The translations under genes were made by a program, and so were the position numbers. A DNA stretch of 64,000 nucleotides, from NCBI RefSeq assembly GCF_005239225.2, contig NC_133284.1, forward strand, positions 6,043,770 through 6,107,769, read 5' to 3'. This DNA comes from Populus alba (lineage: Eukaryota; Streptophyta; Magnoliopsida; Malpighiales; Salicaceae). The notes beneath the pieces were generated by a model, which saw only the letters and a list, made by a program, of their open reading frames with translations, did not search any database and was not told the DNA's origin. The number at the start of each line of letters is the position of its first letter. The first letter of the stretch is position 1. This document shows positions 48,701 to 61,425 of this stretch, piece by piece.

Positions 48701-51343
48701 TTGACAAGCATGCCATTCCCATGAATTTAGCATCATCTATCATTTTCATACTCTATTCAAAGTTGTGGGCAATGGGAAATCTTTATTTAAATCTAGTCAC
48801 AAGTTAGATAATGTTTAGATTAAGCTGAGAATATGGTGCTCGTTGGCCACAACATTTGTCCTTGGGATCCTTGCTCATGCTTCATTCAGATCCTTCATTG
48901 TTTAAATTCATTATGGATGATATTCGTGATATGTCACTCTAGAGTGTGAATATTGGCAATTATTATTATATTGCAATTTGCATCTGAATGTTTCATGCTT
49001 CCACTCGTACATGATAGGAGGCATCATGTCACTTTGGAAAAGTTCTGGGTATTGGAATCCTCGGTGCACTGCTTTGCACTTCTGATTTGTTAGTCATGTC
49101 CCAAATAAATCTCTTGTCATTATTGATGTTTTGACTCTTGAGATCCCTTCTCATCTTTCAAATCATGTTATAGCACATAGAGAATGGTGAAAAAATGCCA
49201 TGATAACAAGTTCATTACATCTCAATTTCTTACTTGATGAAATGGCTATGGTAATGCAGATGTTTCCACATTCCCATTCACAGTTTTGTGGTTGATTTTG
49301 GACTTGGAATTATCTCCCAAGAGAGCTATCTTTTGTAACTTGCCCCTGCCTCCATTGGTTGAACAGCTCAGTTCTGCTAGCATCATGTGGGTATATCTAG
49401 TGCTGCCATTTTTACCTTGTCCAGAACGGCTACTACCATTACTCGTGCATTTGTGTTCCTCTGCAAAAGCTAATGGTATCCGCTGTGCTTTGTTCTCTCA
49501 TCATGAAGACAGACAGAGGGCTTTTCAAATATGTGCTTCACATTTAAAATTATAAAGGTTTCCATCGTTTGTCCCGTAGGCATCAAATTAGATTGGTGGA
49601 TATCAATTCCAGAAATGTCAAGGCAGCTAGAATTTTATTTTTTTTGTTGAAAGCTTGTAATGAACTGGGTTTTCCTTTTTATTAATTTTAGAGCAAACTT
49701 CTAGCTCATTTTGCTTGACAAAGTCTCAAGAGAGCACTGGTTAAACTTACAGATTAGGGAAACCATGTTGGTGAATTTTGCTTCAGAATAGAATTGACAA
49801 ACCAACTATAACGATTGGATGTTCCATTTCTCCCACTATCTCCTGGTTTAAACTAATCATGTCAATGGATACATGAATTACAACTTGACTTGGTTTCAAT
49901 TTTGTCTTACTAACCATAATTTTTTAGTCTCATCTATCTCACAAGAGTGCGAAAGTGGAGTAAAGCTTAAATCACATTTATATCCATAACTTTGCAAGAT
50001 TGAATAGAGCGTCCCTGTTTTGGACTAAATTTCTCGAGACATTTCTAAATGATAAAAAGTAGGAAGCTATCCTTGTTGGAGAGTTCGTGAAAACGACCTC
50101 ACCTTGCTTTCAGAATTAGCAAGGACAGACACAAACTGACAAGTAATTAAGATTACCACCGAGTAAAATGATTCCTCGATGACTTCATATTAGTTATTTT
50201 AAAGCATATGATTGATAACCCAAGAATTTTAATTTCATCTGTTCCTTGATTGCTCTCAGTTTGACGTGTTTTTTCAGGAAATTGAAGTGACTCAGAGAGA
50301 CCATATGTTATGGAGTGGAATATATCTCACTGCAAGATATTAATCTGGTCCTTCTCTTTCAGCTTGTGGTCTTGAGGGATGCTTTATAGTAAACGTCCTG
50401 CTCCCTGTGTCTCATGGCTAAAGCCGTCTGAGAGTCTCAAATATTGAATGGATAACAGCCTAATTATTATCCTCACAAGATTACTACTATAAATAACTAG
50501 CCATTCTGGCAAGCTTACCATCGGCCACCAGAATAATTAGAACATGGAAAAAGGATGCACCATTTCAGGAGCCATGTGCAGGCTGGTGGTCCTGTAAGCT
50601 GCCATTAACTAACAAGGCAAGCGGAGAAAACATTCACAGTTTCCCTGTTTGTTTCTCCTTTATGGAAACCTCTTTAACGCTAGCGTGGGCTATTGGTGAA
50701 CTTATCTATTAGCCCACTCTATTTCTCTCACCGCTACACCATCAGTGTAACGAAGCTTCACAATGGCAACAGTATCTACATCATTTTTTGAGATGGCCCA
50801 AGGGTAAAATCTGACAATTCATGATATCCACACGAGGTCTCATACTTAACAGTTCCCAGCATTTGTTTTGCCTCTCCGGTGTGCGGAGGGTGGAGGGCTA
50901 GCCACACACCTTGAGACGGAAGTGTGTTCATTGAAGTACCAAGAATTGAGATGGTTCTTTCTCCGAGTAGCATTACCCTCGGAAGCCTGCTTTCACCTCA
51001 AAAACAGCACTTGCACAAGAGATTGTATATGTTTGTATGGGAATAACTTGAAGGAACTTCCTTCCTTCCTTGAAAACCACTTTTAATTAGCTCTTGACCA
51101 TGCTCTGAAGTTACATTACATGGACGTAATCAAGGGAAGAAAAAAAGGGAACAATTGACAGATAACATCAACCCACTGGAGTTCTCTTGCTCGTATATTC
51201 TTCATAGACATAAATATAACTCTTGCATTGACTTGAAGTCACAAACGAAATCAAATGTTTTAAAATTGCAACCATCTAATATTTCTGCCTTGCACCATGT
51301 AAACGGCCAAGCCACTTGTGTAAGTTTTAACTATAAAAAATAT
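45764..51343. other. Long region without a supported gene, perhaps old 3' transcribed sequence of the PPR locus
   Basis: Composition is less extreme than elsewhere and the DNA looks low-copy. A segment at 46859-46919 is bounded by a good acceptor (ttcttgcag) and donor (GGAG|GTATGG) but has no open frame. This suggests spliced untranslated exons. Frames at 47912-48154 (80 codons with one hydrophobic stretch) and 49286-49555 (89 codons) are not recognisable. A T-run/G-run lies at 48211-48231. Confidence 0.35.
48217..48231. repeat. Poly(G) run of about 15
   Basis: Fifteen G directly after a T-rich tract; unusual in AT-rich DNA and prone to sequencing-length error. Confidence 0.9.
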
Positions 51344-51509
51344 AGTTCAACTGATTAAGTTTTAGTTTTGTTTTTTAAAGATTACCAATTCGAGTCCATT
51401 AACTTTAGGGTCACTGGAGACTTATATAGTCATTAACTTCAGAAATCATGGAATTAATCAAAATACACACAAGCTGACTTAGACATCTATATTAATAAAA
51501 AAAAATATA
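51334..51509 (+). mobile_element. Older tRNA-derived SINE, ~156 bp, with probable target duplication
   Basis: A-box-like 'tagttcaactgattaag' and B-box-like 'ccaattcgagtcc' lie ~40 bp apart. A body follows with 'gggtcactggagacttatatagtcattaacttcag' and 'acacaagctgacttagacatc', and then 'attaat' plus an A tail. The direct repeat AAAAAATATA occurs at 51334-51343 and 51500-51509, though it is low complexity. The 3' part ('aagctgac.t.gaca.c') is shared with the SINE at 18947-19143, so both probably belong to one superfamily. Confidence 0.65.
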
Positions 51510-54213
51510 CCACAAATTTTATTTCTCACACTAACATCTCATGCCATACAATTAAGATCTTAACCTTATAATCCAAGGAAGAATAATAAAAAAAAAGGGC
51601 GTGCTGACCTCTTACTTTTTCCTGAACGTTTGCACATTGTGTATTTTAATTATACGCAGTTGGATCATTGATTGACCATATCAAAGATGATCCATCTCAT
51701 CAAAGAACCTATTATTATAGCTAGTGGGAGGCATACACGTACACCATGCTATGTCACAAGACAATGCTATGAGAAGGTTGTGCACCTCCAAAGTGCGGAG
51801 CCATCTTGGCAAAGACTCCCGCTGCCACACACAGAGACATTTTATTTTTCTTAGCTACTTGTAAGTTTTTATTTATTACATTTTGATGATAAATCAAACG
51901 TCGACGTGACTCAACCATGACAGATCCATTCATGTTCCAAAATCATTAATAAAGCCAAGATCATATTCCCTCCCCCACATGAACTAGGATATGCATGGGC
52001 CACCCTCTGCCCACAAAGTTCAAATATTGCACATAGAAACAAAATGTAATTTTGATATCTCGGCACTCTACTACCTAGTTTTTTTTTTTTTATTTAAAAA
52101 GAAAAACAAAGTACATGTATTTGATTAATTAACCTCGTAAGGTGTGTGCTCGAAATGAGGATCATTCATTAGTAAAAGAGGAGAAAAACAAAAAAAAAAA
52201 CAAAAAAAAAAAAGGACGGTGGCATAATATATATACATATAAAAGCGGAGAAGAATACGTGTTGATTAAAGTGGGGACCACAATGGAGCCCCCATGAACT
52301 CCGGCTTTGCACGCGCAGTCAGGGATTTGGGACCCACATAGAAGCAGGCCCACGCACATCCATGCAAAAATAAAAAAATAAGAAAGTAATACTAGGAAAA
52401 AAATAAGAATTAAGAGCGTGGAATTTTATGGACCCTCATGGCTACTTACTCTGTTTTTTGCGTGGGGAAACCGAGGCTGCATGCTCCTTATCCTGAACCA
52501 TCAGTCACCCTAGAATAATATATAAGAATCCCTTCTCTGGTAGTATTTTTATTTTTTTAAAGTAATAATTGTTTTTGAGGGTGGTGGTCATCATCATCAT
52601 TGTTTGTTATAAACTTGGAAAGACGCAGAGCCCGAGCTTTCAAGACTGAGTTTTAACGGTGCGGAGCACTGAACCCAATACAAAAGGTATTTCTCTGAGA
52701 GCTTCCTCGCACAAGAACTGTACAATGGTTAATTAATCAGTTTGCATGTTTGATTCTTTTCAGGGACTGATTTCCTTTGTTTATTTATGAGAAATGACAG
52801 AGGAGGTGCATGGATATTTGCTCATTATGTAGAATATAATTAGCCTAAATCATCTAGGTTTTATACCTGTGTTATAGGCCTCTAATTACCCACTCCAATA
52901 TCCAACAAGGGATGTCATCATGAATTCTACTTGCCTTGCTGGTTGTTGTTATGTGCATGGATGTTCATTAACGTAGAATTATACATATATTTATGTGGAA
53001 ATTGATGATGTTAGAGGGGAAAAAGGTTAATTATGAATGCCTAGAGGTGCGTATGGTACATGCCTACATGGTTTTGATTCATGCTTGTAACTGAGACTAT
53101 TTTATCAGCTCAGAACTCATGTGATTACAATCCACCGGTGAGTACTTTTGTGTAAAAAGATTGTTAGATCTCTTTAATTTACAAAAAAGGGTGAAATTTA
53201 TATATATAGATAGATGATACTTATTATATTAGATGTCACTTTTATTTGAATGAGAGAACAATATATTATATGGAAATTGCTTTATAATTTTTTTCTTTAT
53301 GCATATAGCTCGATAATGATGCTAGTCTCTAACTTCTAGATAGAAAAAGACAAATTGAAATAATGATATAATTGAACGATGATAATTAGTTTCCAATTGA
53401 TTATCAAAAAGCTAGACAACCTTAGATGTTGTGATTTGATGTGATCTTTGGTTTTGTATGTAAAAATTGCAAAAATCACTCACATCTAACATATATAGAT
53501 TCCTGAACATTTGCACATAAAAACATGTATTGTTGTTAGAAGAAGGGAAAAAAAATGATGTTCTACCTTTTTTATAATAGGAAAAAGGCCAATGGTTTTT
53601 TTAAGTCACTTGTTAAGAGAATAATTATCAATGGTTTCTGATGGTTTTTTATTATAATAATTAAACGACTTTGAAGTCATATATGTGTTTTATCTACTTA
53701 ACATTACTTATGAATTAACTGTCATTGGATCTCTGACCCAACTACTATTAGCAATAGCTTTCTTGAATGTAATAGCTGATTATATATTGCCCAATTCATT
53801 TAATATTTGACTAACGTAAACGTTTATAATCTCTTCAAAAATAGCTTCCTGAGATATATATTAGAAAATAATATAAATTATATTATAGGATTTCAATTAA
53901 TAGTTTAAATTATTGAGTGCTTTAGATGATTTTTTAGTATAGTATCATAGTGTTGTTGATTAAGTAGTTACAAATTCAAATCTCACCAACTCCACCACTA
54001 TTTTATTTGATAGAATTTAAGCACAGGGTAGTGTGTGTATGTGTAATTTTTAAACACAAATAATTTTTAATTGAGGAGGTATATTAAAGAATAATATAAA
54101 TTACATATTGGTTCTTCACTTGAAGGAGTTGAGATGGTTCTTTTACAACATGTTAAACAAGTCTTTTAGTTAGTTGGATCTTTTATGAAATAATAACCAA
54201 TTAAAAAATAAAA
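51510..54213. other. Intergenic DNA, possibly with a non-coding transcript near 52.5 kb
   Basis: Bases 52250-52740 are more complex. A TATA-like 'atatataaga' (52519-52528) is followed by ~150 bp of low-copy sequence ending at a donor-like AAAAG|GTATTT (52687). No frame of note follows. A SINE-like A/B-box pair may exist at 53955-53990. The rest is AT-rich without recognisable content. Confidence 0.35.
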
Positions 54214-54524
54214 AATTTTAAGCATAGTTTTTAGACCCGGTTCGGTCCAAGGGTCGGGTTTTGGGTTTTGACCAGGTCACCAGGTCGTCTAGGTCAATTT
54301 TTTTTTTAAAATCAAAATGACGTTGTTTTAGTAAAATTAAAAAAAAAAAAACAAAAGTCAACGAGTTGCAACTGGATTTTTGACTGGGTCTTACTAGTTC
54401 AACCGGGTCATTGAGTCATACCAGGTTTTTCTTCTCCTGTTTTTTTTCAACCCGACCCAGTTCCAACCCTAAGTCTCGGATTGACTCGCTGGGCCAAGCT
54501 GAGTTTTAAAACTATAATTTTAAG
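54214..54524. mobile_element. Mutator-like MITE with 9-bp target site duplication
   Basis: AATTTTAAG occurs at 54214-54222 and 54516-54524. The 293-bp element between them opens CATAGTTTTTAGACCCGG and closes CTGAGTTTTAAAACTAT, giving imperfect terminal inverted repeats (ATAGTTTT...). Its interior is rich in GGGTCGGGTT / CAACCCGACCC. A 9-bp duplication is typical of Mutator-like elements. No transposase is encoded. Confidence 0.7.
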
Positions 54525-57500
54525 TGTCAAGTTATGGTTCAACTAACACCGAAGTTCTTTAAGGATTCAAGTTCAAACACTTTTATTGTAAAAAAGAAAT
54601 TTAAAACTTTTAGCAGAAACATTCCTCTTATTAAGTAAGGATTTTACTTAATCTTATATAAATTTCCCGAGCTCTAATCTAATAAAAAAAAAAAAGTGTA
54701 TTGGTCTCATATTTAATTACGTTTTTCCTACTTCACTGTAATTTACTTGCTTGTAATATTTTTTTTTTCTATTTTGTTTACAAAGCTGGAATATCCATTT
54801 CAAAGTGGGATACGGAGACACCCACTTTGATATATATGGATTGATTTGACATAAGAACATCAAATGTGGATTCTATCCCCAAGAAAACATCCTATGCAGG
54901 AAAAAGAAAATAAAAAGGAAATTGCAGTAGAAGTAGTGGCATCTGAAGACAAATGATTATATAGTACTTTTCCTTTTTGTCCGAAATTGGTGCGATCGAG
55001 CTGGGAGCTATTGCCATCATATTGTGCTTAGTTTGTCACTCAGATGAAGTGACTAATAGGGATACGATGCTATTAATTATCATATCATTGATCCAGGGGG
55101 AACAAGAACAACCATCCATTAATAGGAAAAAAAAAAAAAATCTTGTTTTATGAGTTTGAGAAAAGTCTGCACCAACCATTCAAATTGAAGGTGAAATGAT
55201 GTGAACAAACACAAATGTTTTATGAAAAAAAAATATAGGTCGCATTCAGGGAGAAAAATAACTCTGTTATCTAAAAATATTCCAATAAAAATAAAATTTT
55301 ATGTTTGAATATGATTTTTTCTATTTACAAAAACTAAAAAACATGTGTTTTGAATTGTTTAACTTATATTTAGGAGTTGGTGTAAAAAAACATCCATAAA
55401 AAATATATTTATTTACAAAATAATATCTTTATATTTCAAATAATAACTAAGAAGCCCATTCTTTTCAAAACACAATCCCATATAAACAAAATTAAAAAAA
55501 TATAATAAAAAAGAGAAAAATCAGAAAACCTAGCCTTCATTATTTTCCATCTTATTAGATTCCCCTCTCTCTCTCTCTTACATGGTCGCCAACCACTTTA
55601 ACCCAGCTCTCCTCACAATGACAACCATAGTTACCGAAGGCCGATCACCACTTATAAATCTCTCCTTCCAATTGAAGCACACGAAAACACAACTTTTCTT
55701 CATGCTGATAAGCCCTTTATCTTTCTCTTTTATGTTTACGTTTCAAATGTGAAGACGGAGCTTTGTTACGTGCCCAAATCCCATGTTACTATCCCAAGTC
55801 TTAATAGTTTATATCTCCTAGCTATAAATCGCGATAAGTGATATATCATGAAAACAAACACGAATCAACTTATCTTAAATAAAATATTTTAAAATAATAA
55901 TAATTATTGTTTTAATATAATGAATTTGTTATCCATAAATATCTAAAAACCCAGTTAGTACATAAAATTAGGTTGCATCTCGTTTTCTTTTCTATTCTTA
56001 CCTGTTTTACATGTTCGTCATCTTGATGACCTGTACGATAGTAATGTTAATGCTAAGAGAGGAGGAAAACCAAACTTAAAACACTATAAGGCAAAAGATG
56101 AATCTAACTATCACAGTAAAAGTGAGGGGGTTAACTTATCACTTTTTGCATGTAATATAAACGACCTCAATTCTAAGAAAATATTAAATATTGAGCTCCT
56201 GATCTCTAAGTAAAAATCAAGAAGTCACTTTCAATGCACACACGAGTACTAAATTTGAGAGAAAAAATTGTCATAATTGGACTACTCCAAAACTTGGATC
56301 ATATAACTCTTTTATAAAGTAAGTTCCTGTTTATTTTTGTATTTTAAAAACGTTTTTAAAAAAATTTAAAATTTTTAATTTTTTTCTTTGTTTTAAATTA
56401 ATTTTTTTGATATTTTTATATCATTTTAATATGCTAATGTTAAAAATAATTTTTTAAAAATAAAAAAATTATTCTAATACATTTTAGAGTAAAATATACT
56501 TTAAAAAACAATCATACACATTCTCAAACATATTTTAAATTATTTCGCCAGCAATTCATTGGCTTCATTGAAATCCATATTGAGATTAGCATTATTGATA
56601 TTTTCTTGTTTAATAAATATTATCATTTATTATATGTTTAATTTAGTTTTTGGTAAAATTTATTGAAAAATTTCCTTGGGAAAATTTATAGTTGTAATGG
56701 TGACACGCAGGAGCTCAGCAAGAGAAATTTAGAGTTCTGAAACGGAAAGAGGGCGTCGGTTCTGTAGGGGCTGAAGAAGAAATTTAGAGCTCAGCAAGAG
56801 AAAGTGGGAAAGAAAAGGAGGTGGAAAAGGTGATCCGCAAGTCAATCGTAGTGTAATTGCAAGTACCCTTTTCGTCATTATCAAAGATGGACGTAAACAA
56901 TGATGACAGGGAAGAAAGAAAGTGGTTGATGTTGAAAAAAAGAAGGAAATAAGCAAATCTCTGAACCAGCCCGCCAAGAAAAAGAGACACACATGCACAT
57001 GACTATCATAGTGTTTGCGCAGCCGTGGAATATTTTTCGAAACTTATTCTTATTTAATTATATAAAAACTAAAATCGATATTTATAAAGAAAGTTAAGAT
57101 TCTTGAAAAAAGAATATTTTTCAGTCAAAATTGAATTCTCTCGTTCATGTATTTCTCTTTTGTTTTAACAGTAACATGTATTTCTCATTAGTAGCATGAT
57201 TTATTAAATAAAGATTAATAGAAAAAAATTTATTTATCAAAGTTCTAATGAATTGAATTATAGAGAAACAAATGCCTCTTTTTAATAAAAACTTATTCCA
57301 ATCTCATTGATCTAATATAGTCGTGGAATTTGACAGGTTAATTAAGATTATTTTTAATTATTAATTTTTTTTTTCAATCTTATCATTTAATATTGAGTTA
57401 AATAGAAATTGGGTTTTATAATTTATTTTAATTTATTTTTTATGAGATTATTTCAGTCTCATAATTTAGATCATGTATGTATATTAGTTTTCTATGAATT

Positions 57501-58094
57501 TCAAATACAGTTAAGATAAAAATTCCCTACATACAATGCTACAAAAGAAATCCAAAGCAACAGGCTTAATTATGGTTAAAATTAGGAATTAAAGTTCTCC
57601 TATACTTCTCTCCAAAAGCGCCATCAATAACGTCATATATATAGTGGCCAGCTGTTTCAAGTTGCCAAACACTTTCTAATTAAGCCATGATAATATTTTA
57701 TTATAATCTCTTGATTAATTTAGTAATGCAATACAATTATAATTAAACAACAATGTAATTCATATTTTAAAATCCTATTTGAATTAAAATAATTATCTAT
57801 GATACCAGAATATTAATAAATGAACAATTATGAATTTAAATTTTATATTTTAATTAAATTTATTTAATAGCACAAATTAGTGTGATTAGTTTGTGCATTA
57901 AAAATATATATTAAAAACAAGGTTATAAATCATGTATTGAAACTTCATTTAATATAACCTTTTTTTTTTTAATGATTGTTCGATAATTACAACCTTTAAA
58001 AGATAAAAATTAAATGTCTAATACTGCAAAGAAGTCATATTTATAACACGTATACCTTTTCTACCAGTGATTTTTACCTTCATACCTTTTCTAC
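54525..58094. other. AT-rich intergenic DNA
   Basis: No gene is supported. It includes a small inverted repeat at 54801-54829, a (CT)n stretch near 55564, and a family D-like element at 56330-56520. Bases 56700-57000 form a purine-rich patch with minus-strand frames of 68-89 codons made of low-complexity Phe/Leu/Ser. Confidence 0.4.
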
Positions 58095-60000
58095 CACTAC
58101 AAGAAAAACACGTATTACGTACTGATATAAAATCATTTTGTAATTTAAGAAATTTTTTTTGATAAATTGGTTATTCATGAAATTCAATCCATTGATAATA
58201 ATATATCTATCTGTAATGTTTCTTCTTTTTCTGCCTCCATTAACTGACAACATCAGTTCCATTAGTTCAATTGAAAATTCATCTCTCTGCCATGATTTGG
58301 AGGGAAACAAAAGTATCAATAGATTTTCATTAAGAATTTCAATTTATAATTAAAAAAAAAAACTGAAGAATAGCAATCATAAAAATATTAAAAAAAAAAA
58401 CATTTTTGTTACTAATTGTCAATAAGTCAAATTTCAAAAGCTAAAAAAATATTTATGATTGTTGACAAATTTTCAAAGAATGTGATACCCATAGGTGCTG
58501 TTTGTATATGTAATTGAAAGTATTTCCATTAAAAACACTCGGAAATAGGTTTCAACAATTTCTGCTGATGTTTAAGAAAAACTTATGGCGGCAATTAGTA
58601 TACCAATAGAATCATTGATGGAAACATGTTGTTGCCAAGATGCTTGGCAGGGATATGCATTTCATCGATGATTCTATCAATAACTTTTTTTTTTAATGGT
58701 ATTTCTAATGGAATATTTAGGTAAAAAATATTGTAACCCATTTTTTATTGATAACTCCGTCAGATCCTTATTTGTTGATGAAATATTTCATCGTATATCC
58801 CATCGAAAATGCAATATAATTGCCAATATAATATTCTATCGCCGATTTCATTGCCTATTTCATCGAAATGTGAGTGACTAATTTTAACGAAATCACTATT
58901 AGAAGATTTTGTTGGCATTTTCATTGAAAATTCCAAAATCTTTCGTAATTTTCTAATGAAATATAACCTAAATTTGTTGATGGAAATGTCAACGAAATAA
59001 ACTATTATGTTGGTGATTCCGCCAAATTATCACACTTTTTAAATTCTGTTATAATCCCAAAATGCATTTGTGATTATAATCCTTGAAACTCAAAACAATA
59101 ACATTAATATGAATCTTGTTCGGCAATAATTATATTAAAATGATTTCTATAAACAAAAGTTATATTAAAATGAATTCCATAAAAAAAAAATCCAAACAGA
59201 TTAAAATCTTTAAAAAGATGATAGGGAAGGAAAATATTCTAAACCTGAAGCACTGGGAGGGGGAGGAAAACATAAAGCGAAATATGCACGTATTTCCTCC
59301 CATTTTCTATCATTTTCTTGTTCGACTTATGCTCTTATTTCTTCTTTTATTTGTGTCCTCACTTTAGTCATTTGTTTCTAAACTCTATCTCGGACCATCT
59401 CATCAATGACCAATGATGTCTAGCTTGCACTAAATTGTTGTGTACCTACCGTTGAAATAGTATAATCCACCCTTATATCTCGTGTCGATGCCATAAGTAT
59501 AACATAAACCTGATTTCTATCGGGTCCACTAGTTGTTCCAGCCTCCAACATTTTAATATTATCACTTAAAAAAAAATTTCCACAAATTTCCAACTTGAGA
59601 ATAAAATTGAAAAAATCCAATTGATACCCATTAAATAACTCATCACTTATGAAACCTATATAGAATATTGATGATGATAGTTATTAATAATATAACTAGC
59701 AATTCAAAACTCAACTAAAAGTGAATTCATAATCCAATAACTAATTATTATTTCTATATTAATTCATTTTTGCATCAAAATGTGAACTAAATAATAAAAT
59801 TAAGAGCAAATAATCATCACCTAACCAATTATCTATTATTTGTTCAATTCAAGATTATGCAACCTAAATTAAATACATTTTAATATTATCAATTCCATAA
59901 AAAATTAATTTCCGTAAATTTCCAACTTGAGAATAAAATTGAAAAAATTTAATTAATATCTGTTAAATAACCCATTATTTCTTCAAAAAATTGATCATTA
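58095..60000 (-). mobile_element. CACTA (En/Spm) transposon remnant with a Transposase_24-type fragment
   Basis: The terminus CACTACAAGAAAAAC at 58095 is the canonical plant CACTA end. Bases 58480-59050 carry many short sub-terminal motifs such as 'tttcatcgaaaatg', 'tttcatcgatgatt' and 'aaatgtcaacgaaat', as expected near a CACTA end. On the minus strand, 59620-59420 encodes EAGTTSGPDRNQVYVI, then DIRVDYTISTVGTQQ, matching the C-terminal region of plant Ptta/En/Spm (Transposase_24) proteins. More frame-broken text runs towards 59240. The other terminus was not found. A ~75-bp block is duplicated at 59571-59643 and 59901-59978. Confidence 0.65.
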
Positions 60001-60062
60001 TAACCCCACACTTGCATTTATAAAGGGTATCTTTAAGGAAAGATAATGGGGTAAACTGACTA

Positions 60063-60987
60063 AAGGAGTATTTGTTCTATATATTGAAGTAGTTATTGAG
60101 TTTTATGACAATTATAAGTTTGTCAATTTTGATGACCACTTCATTACTTTCATTGTTTAAGGTCAAACCCTTGAGCTATCTCCTACTGTCATTGAAAAGT
60201 TATATGAGTTACCTGAAATCATATATCCTAGCTTTATCTATAAGGGAATAAGAGCCCCTTCCAAGACTCGAATGAGTGATATGTTTGTTGGCTCTATATG
60301 ATCAAAATGGTTTGTCAAAATAAACTGCTTATACACATTATGTCACCTCCTTACCTATTATTAGCAAAAATTATGCCAACAAACCTGTAACCTATTGCAA
60401 GACATACTAAGTTAACAATTGAAAAAACTCAGTTCATGCATGCTATTGCTATAAATGTTCTTATTGATGAAGCTACAACTGAGAAAGAAGTGGGCATGCC
60501 TTTTAAAGGGTTGATAATTAGGATAGAAGTCATGGACAAAGTACCCATTACATGACAGTAAGCCAATAATCAAGATGTATGGAAAGATCTTAGTTCTAAC
60601 TCTTGTGAAATTTGAAGTTGTGGGAAGTGAAAAGAGGTCACATCTTAGAGAGTTTACCTTCTATCTTCCCAAAACTCCTCAAGCCAACCCCTACTCCTCC
60701 TTACAATAGAACAATTACAAGTATTATTAAATATGTTTAAAAGTTTTACTAGGAAGTGGGAACATAGGATTGATGTAGTTGATAAGTTGCTAATAGATAT
60801 GAACCAAGATATTGTGTATGTTAATAACAGACTTATTCAACTCAACTTGGACATCGAACAAGTGCATCAGTTGTTATTAGTGATGATGAATATGATAGGT
60901 GCCAAACCAAGAGGGAGACAAAGATGCATGCAAGGAAGAGAAAGCAAGCCAGCTAGCTGTCAAATTTGTATTTTTATTGTTCTGTAA
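60063..60987 (+). pseudogene. Degenerate plant transposon protein (PF20167-like, 'putative plant transposon protein')
   Basis: A plus-strand text reads GVFVLYIEVVIEFYDN, FVNFDDHFITFIV, a stop, then GQTLELSPTVIEKLYELPEI. This spacing and wording are typical of the gag-like domain found in many degenerate plant LTR elements. Further stops follow. After a frame change an 84-codon open segment (60733-60987) encodes a helical, coiled-coil-like stretch (VDKLLIDMNQDIVYVNNRL) ending in a basic RGRQR patch. The LTR starting at 61426 probably belongs to the same element. Family assignment is from memory of the domain. Confidence 0.5.
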
Positions 60988-61425
60988 TTTTTTTGATTTT
61001 TTAATTAGCAATTAATATTGAATATTGAATATTCTAGTCTATAACAGCTAGGATATTTTTTTTTTTTTTGTAGCATAGAAACCTGTATGTTGAATACTTG
61101 ATACGCTTTGAAGTTGATGCATGTAGTTGTATAGCAATAGATGATGCATGATAGTTGCACTTTGAACATATTATAAACTATTAGGATGCAACATGCTACA
61201 TGGAGTATTATTTGAATATGTTATGAGCTGATTGCATGAAACAGGTTAGGAACTATTAGGATGTTGTTGTATAAATATTAATAATTGCTCTCATACTATA
61301 TACCACTGTTTCAATTGTACTTGCATGAATACTTTAAAGAAGTATTTTTTTATGATCAAACTATCTAAACTACTTGCATGATAATTCATCTTTATTATGT
61401 TTTGTCATAAATCAACCAAAAAGGG

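Noticed and set aside
49286..49555. 89-codon frame
   Set aside because: No recognisable domain on either strand; a copia gag origin was considered on the minus strand, but no zinc knuckle could be found.
53945..54060. Third SINE
   Set aside because: Box-like phrases 'tgttgattaag' and 'aaattcaaatctc' are present, but there is no A tail, no target duplication and no shared 3' end.
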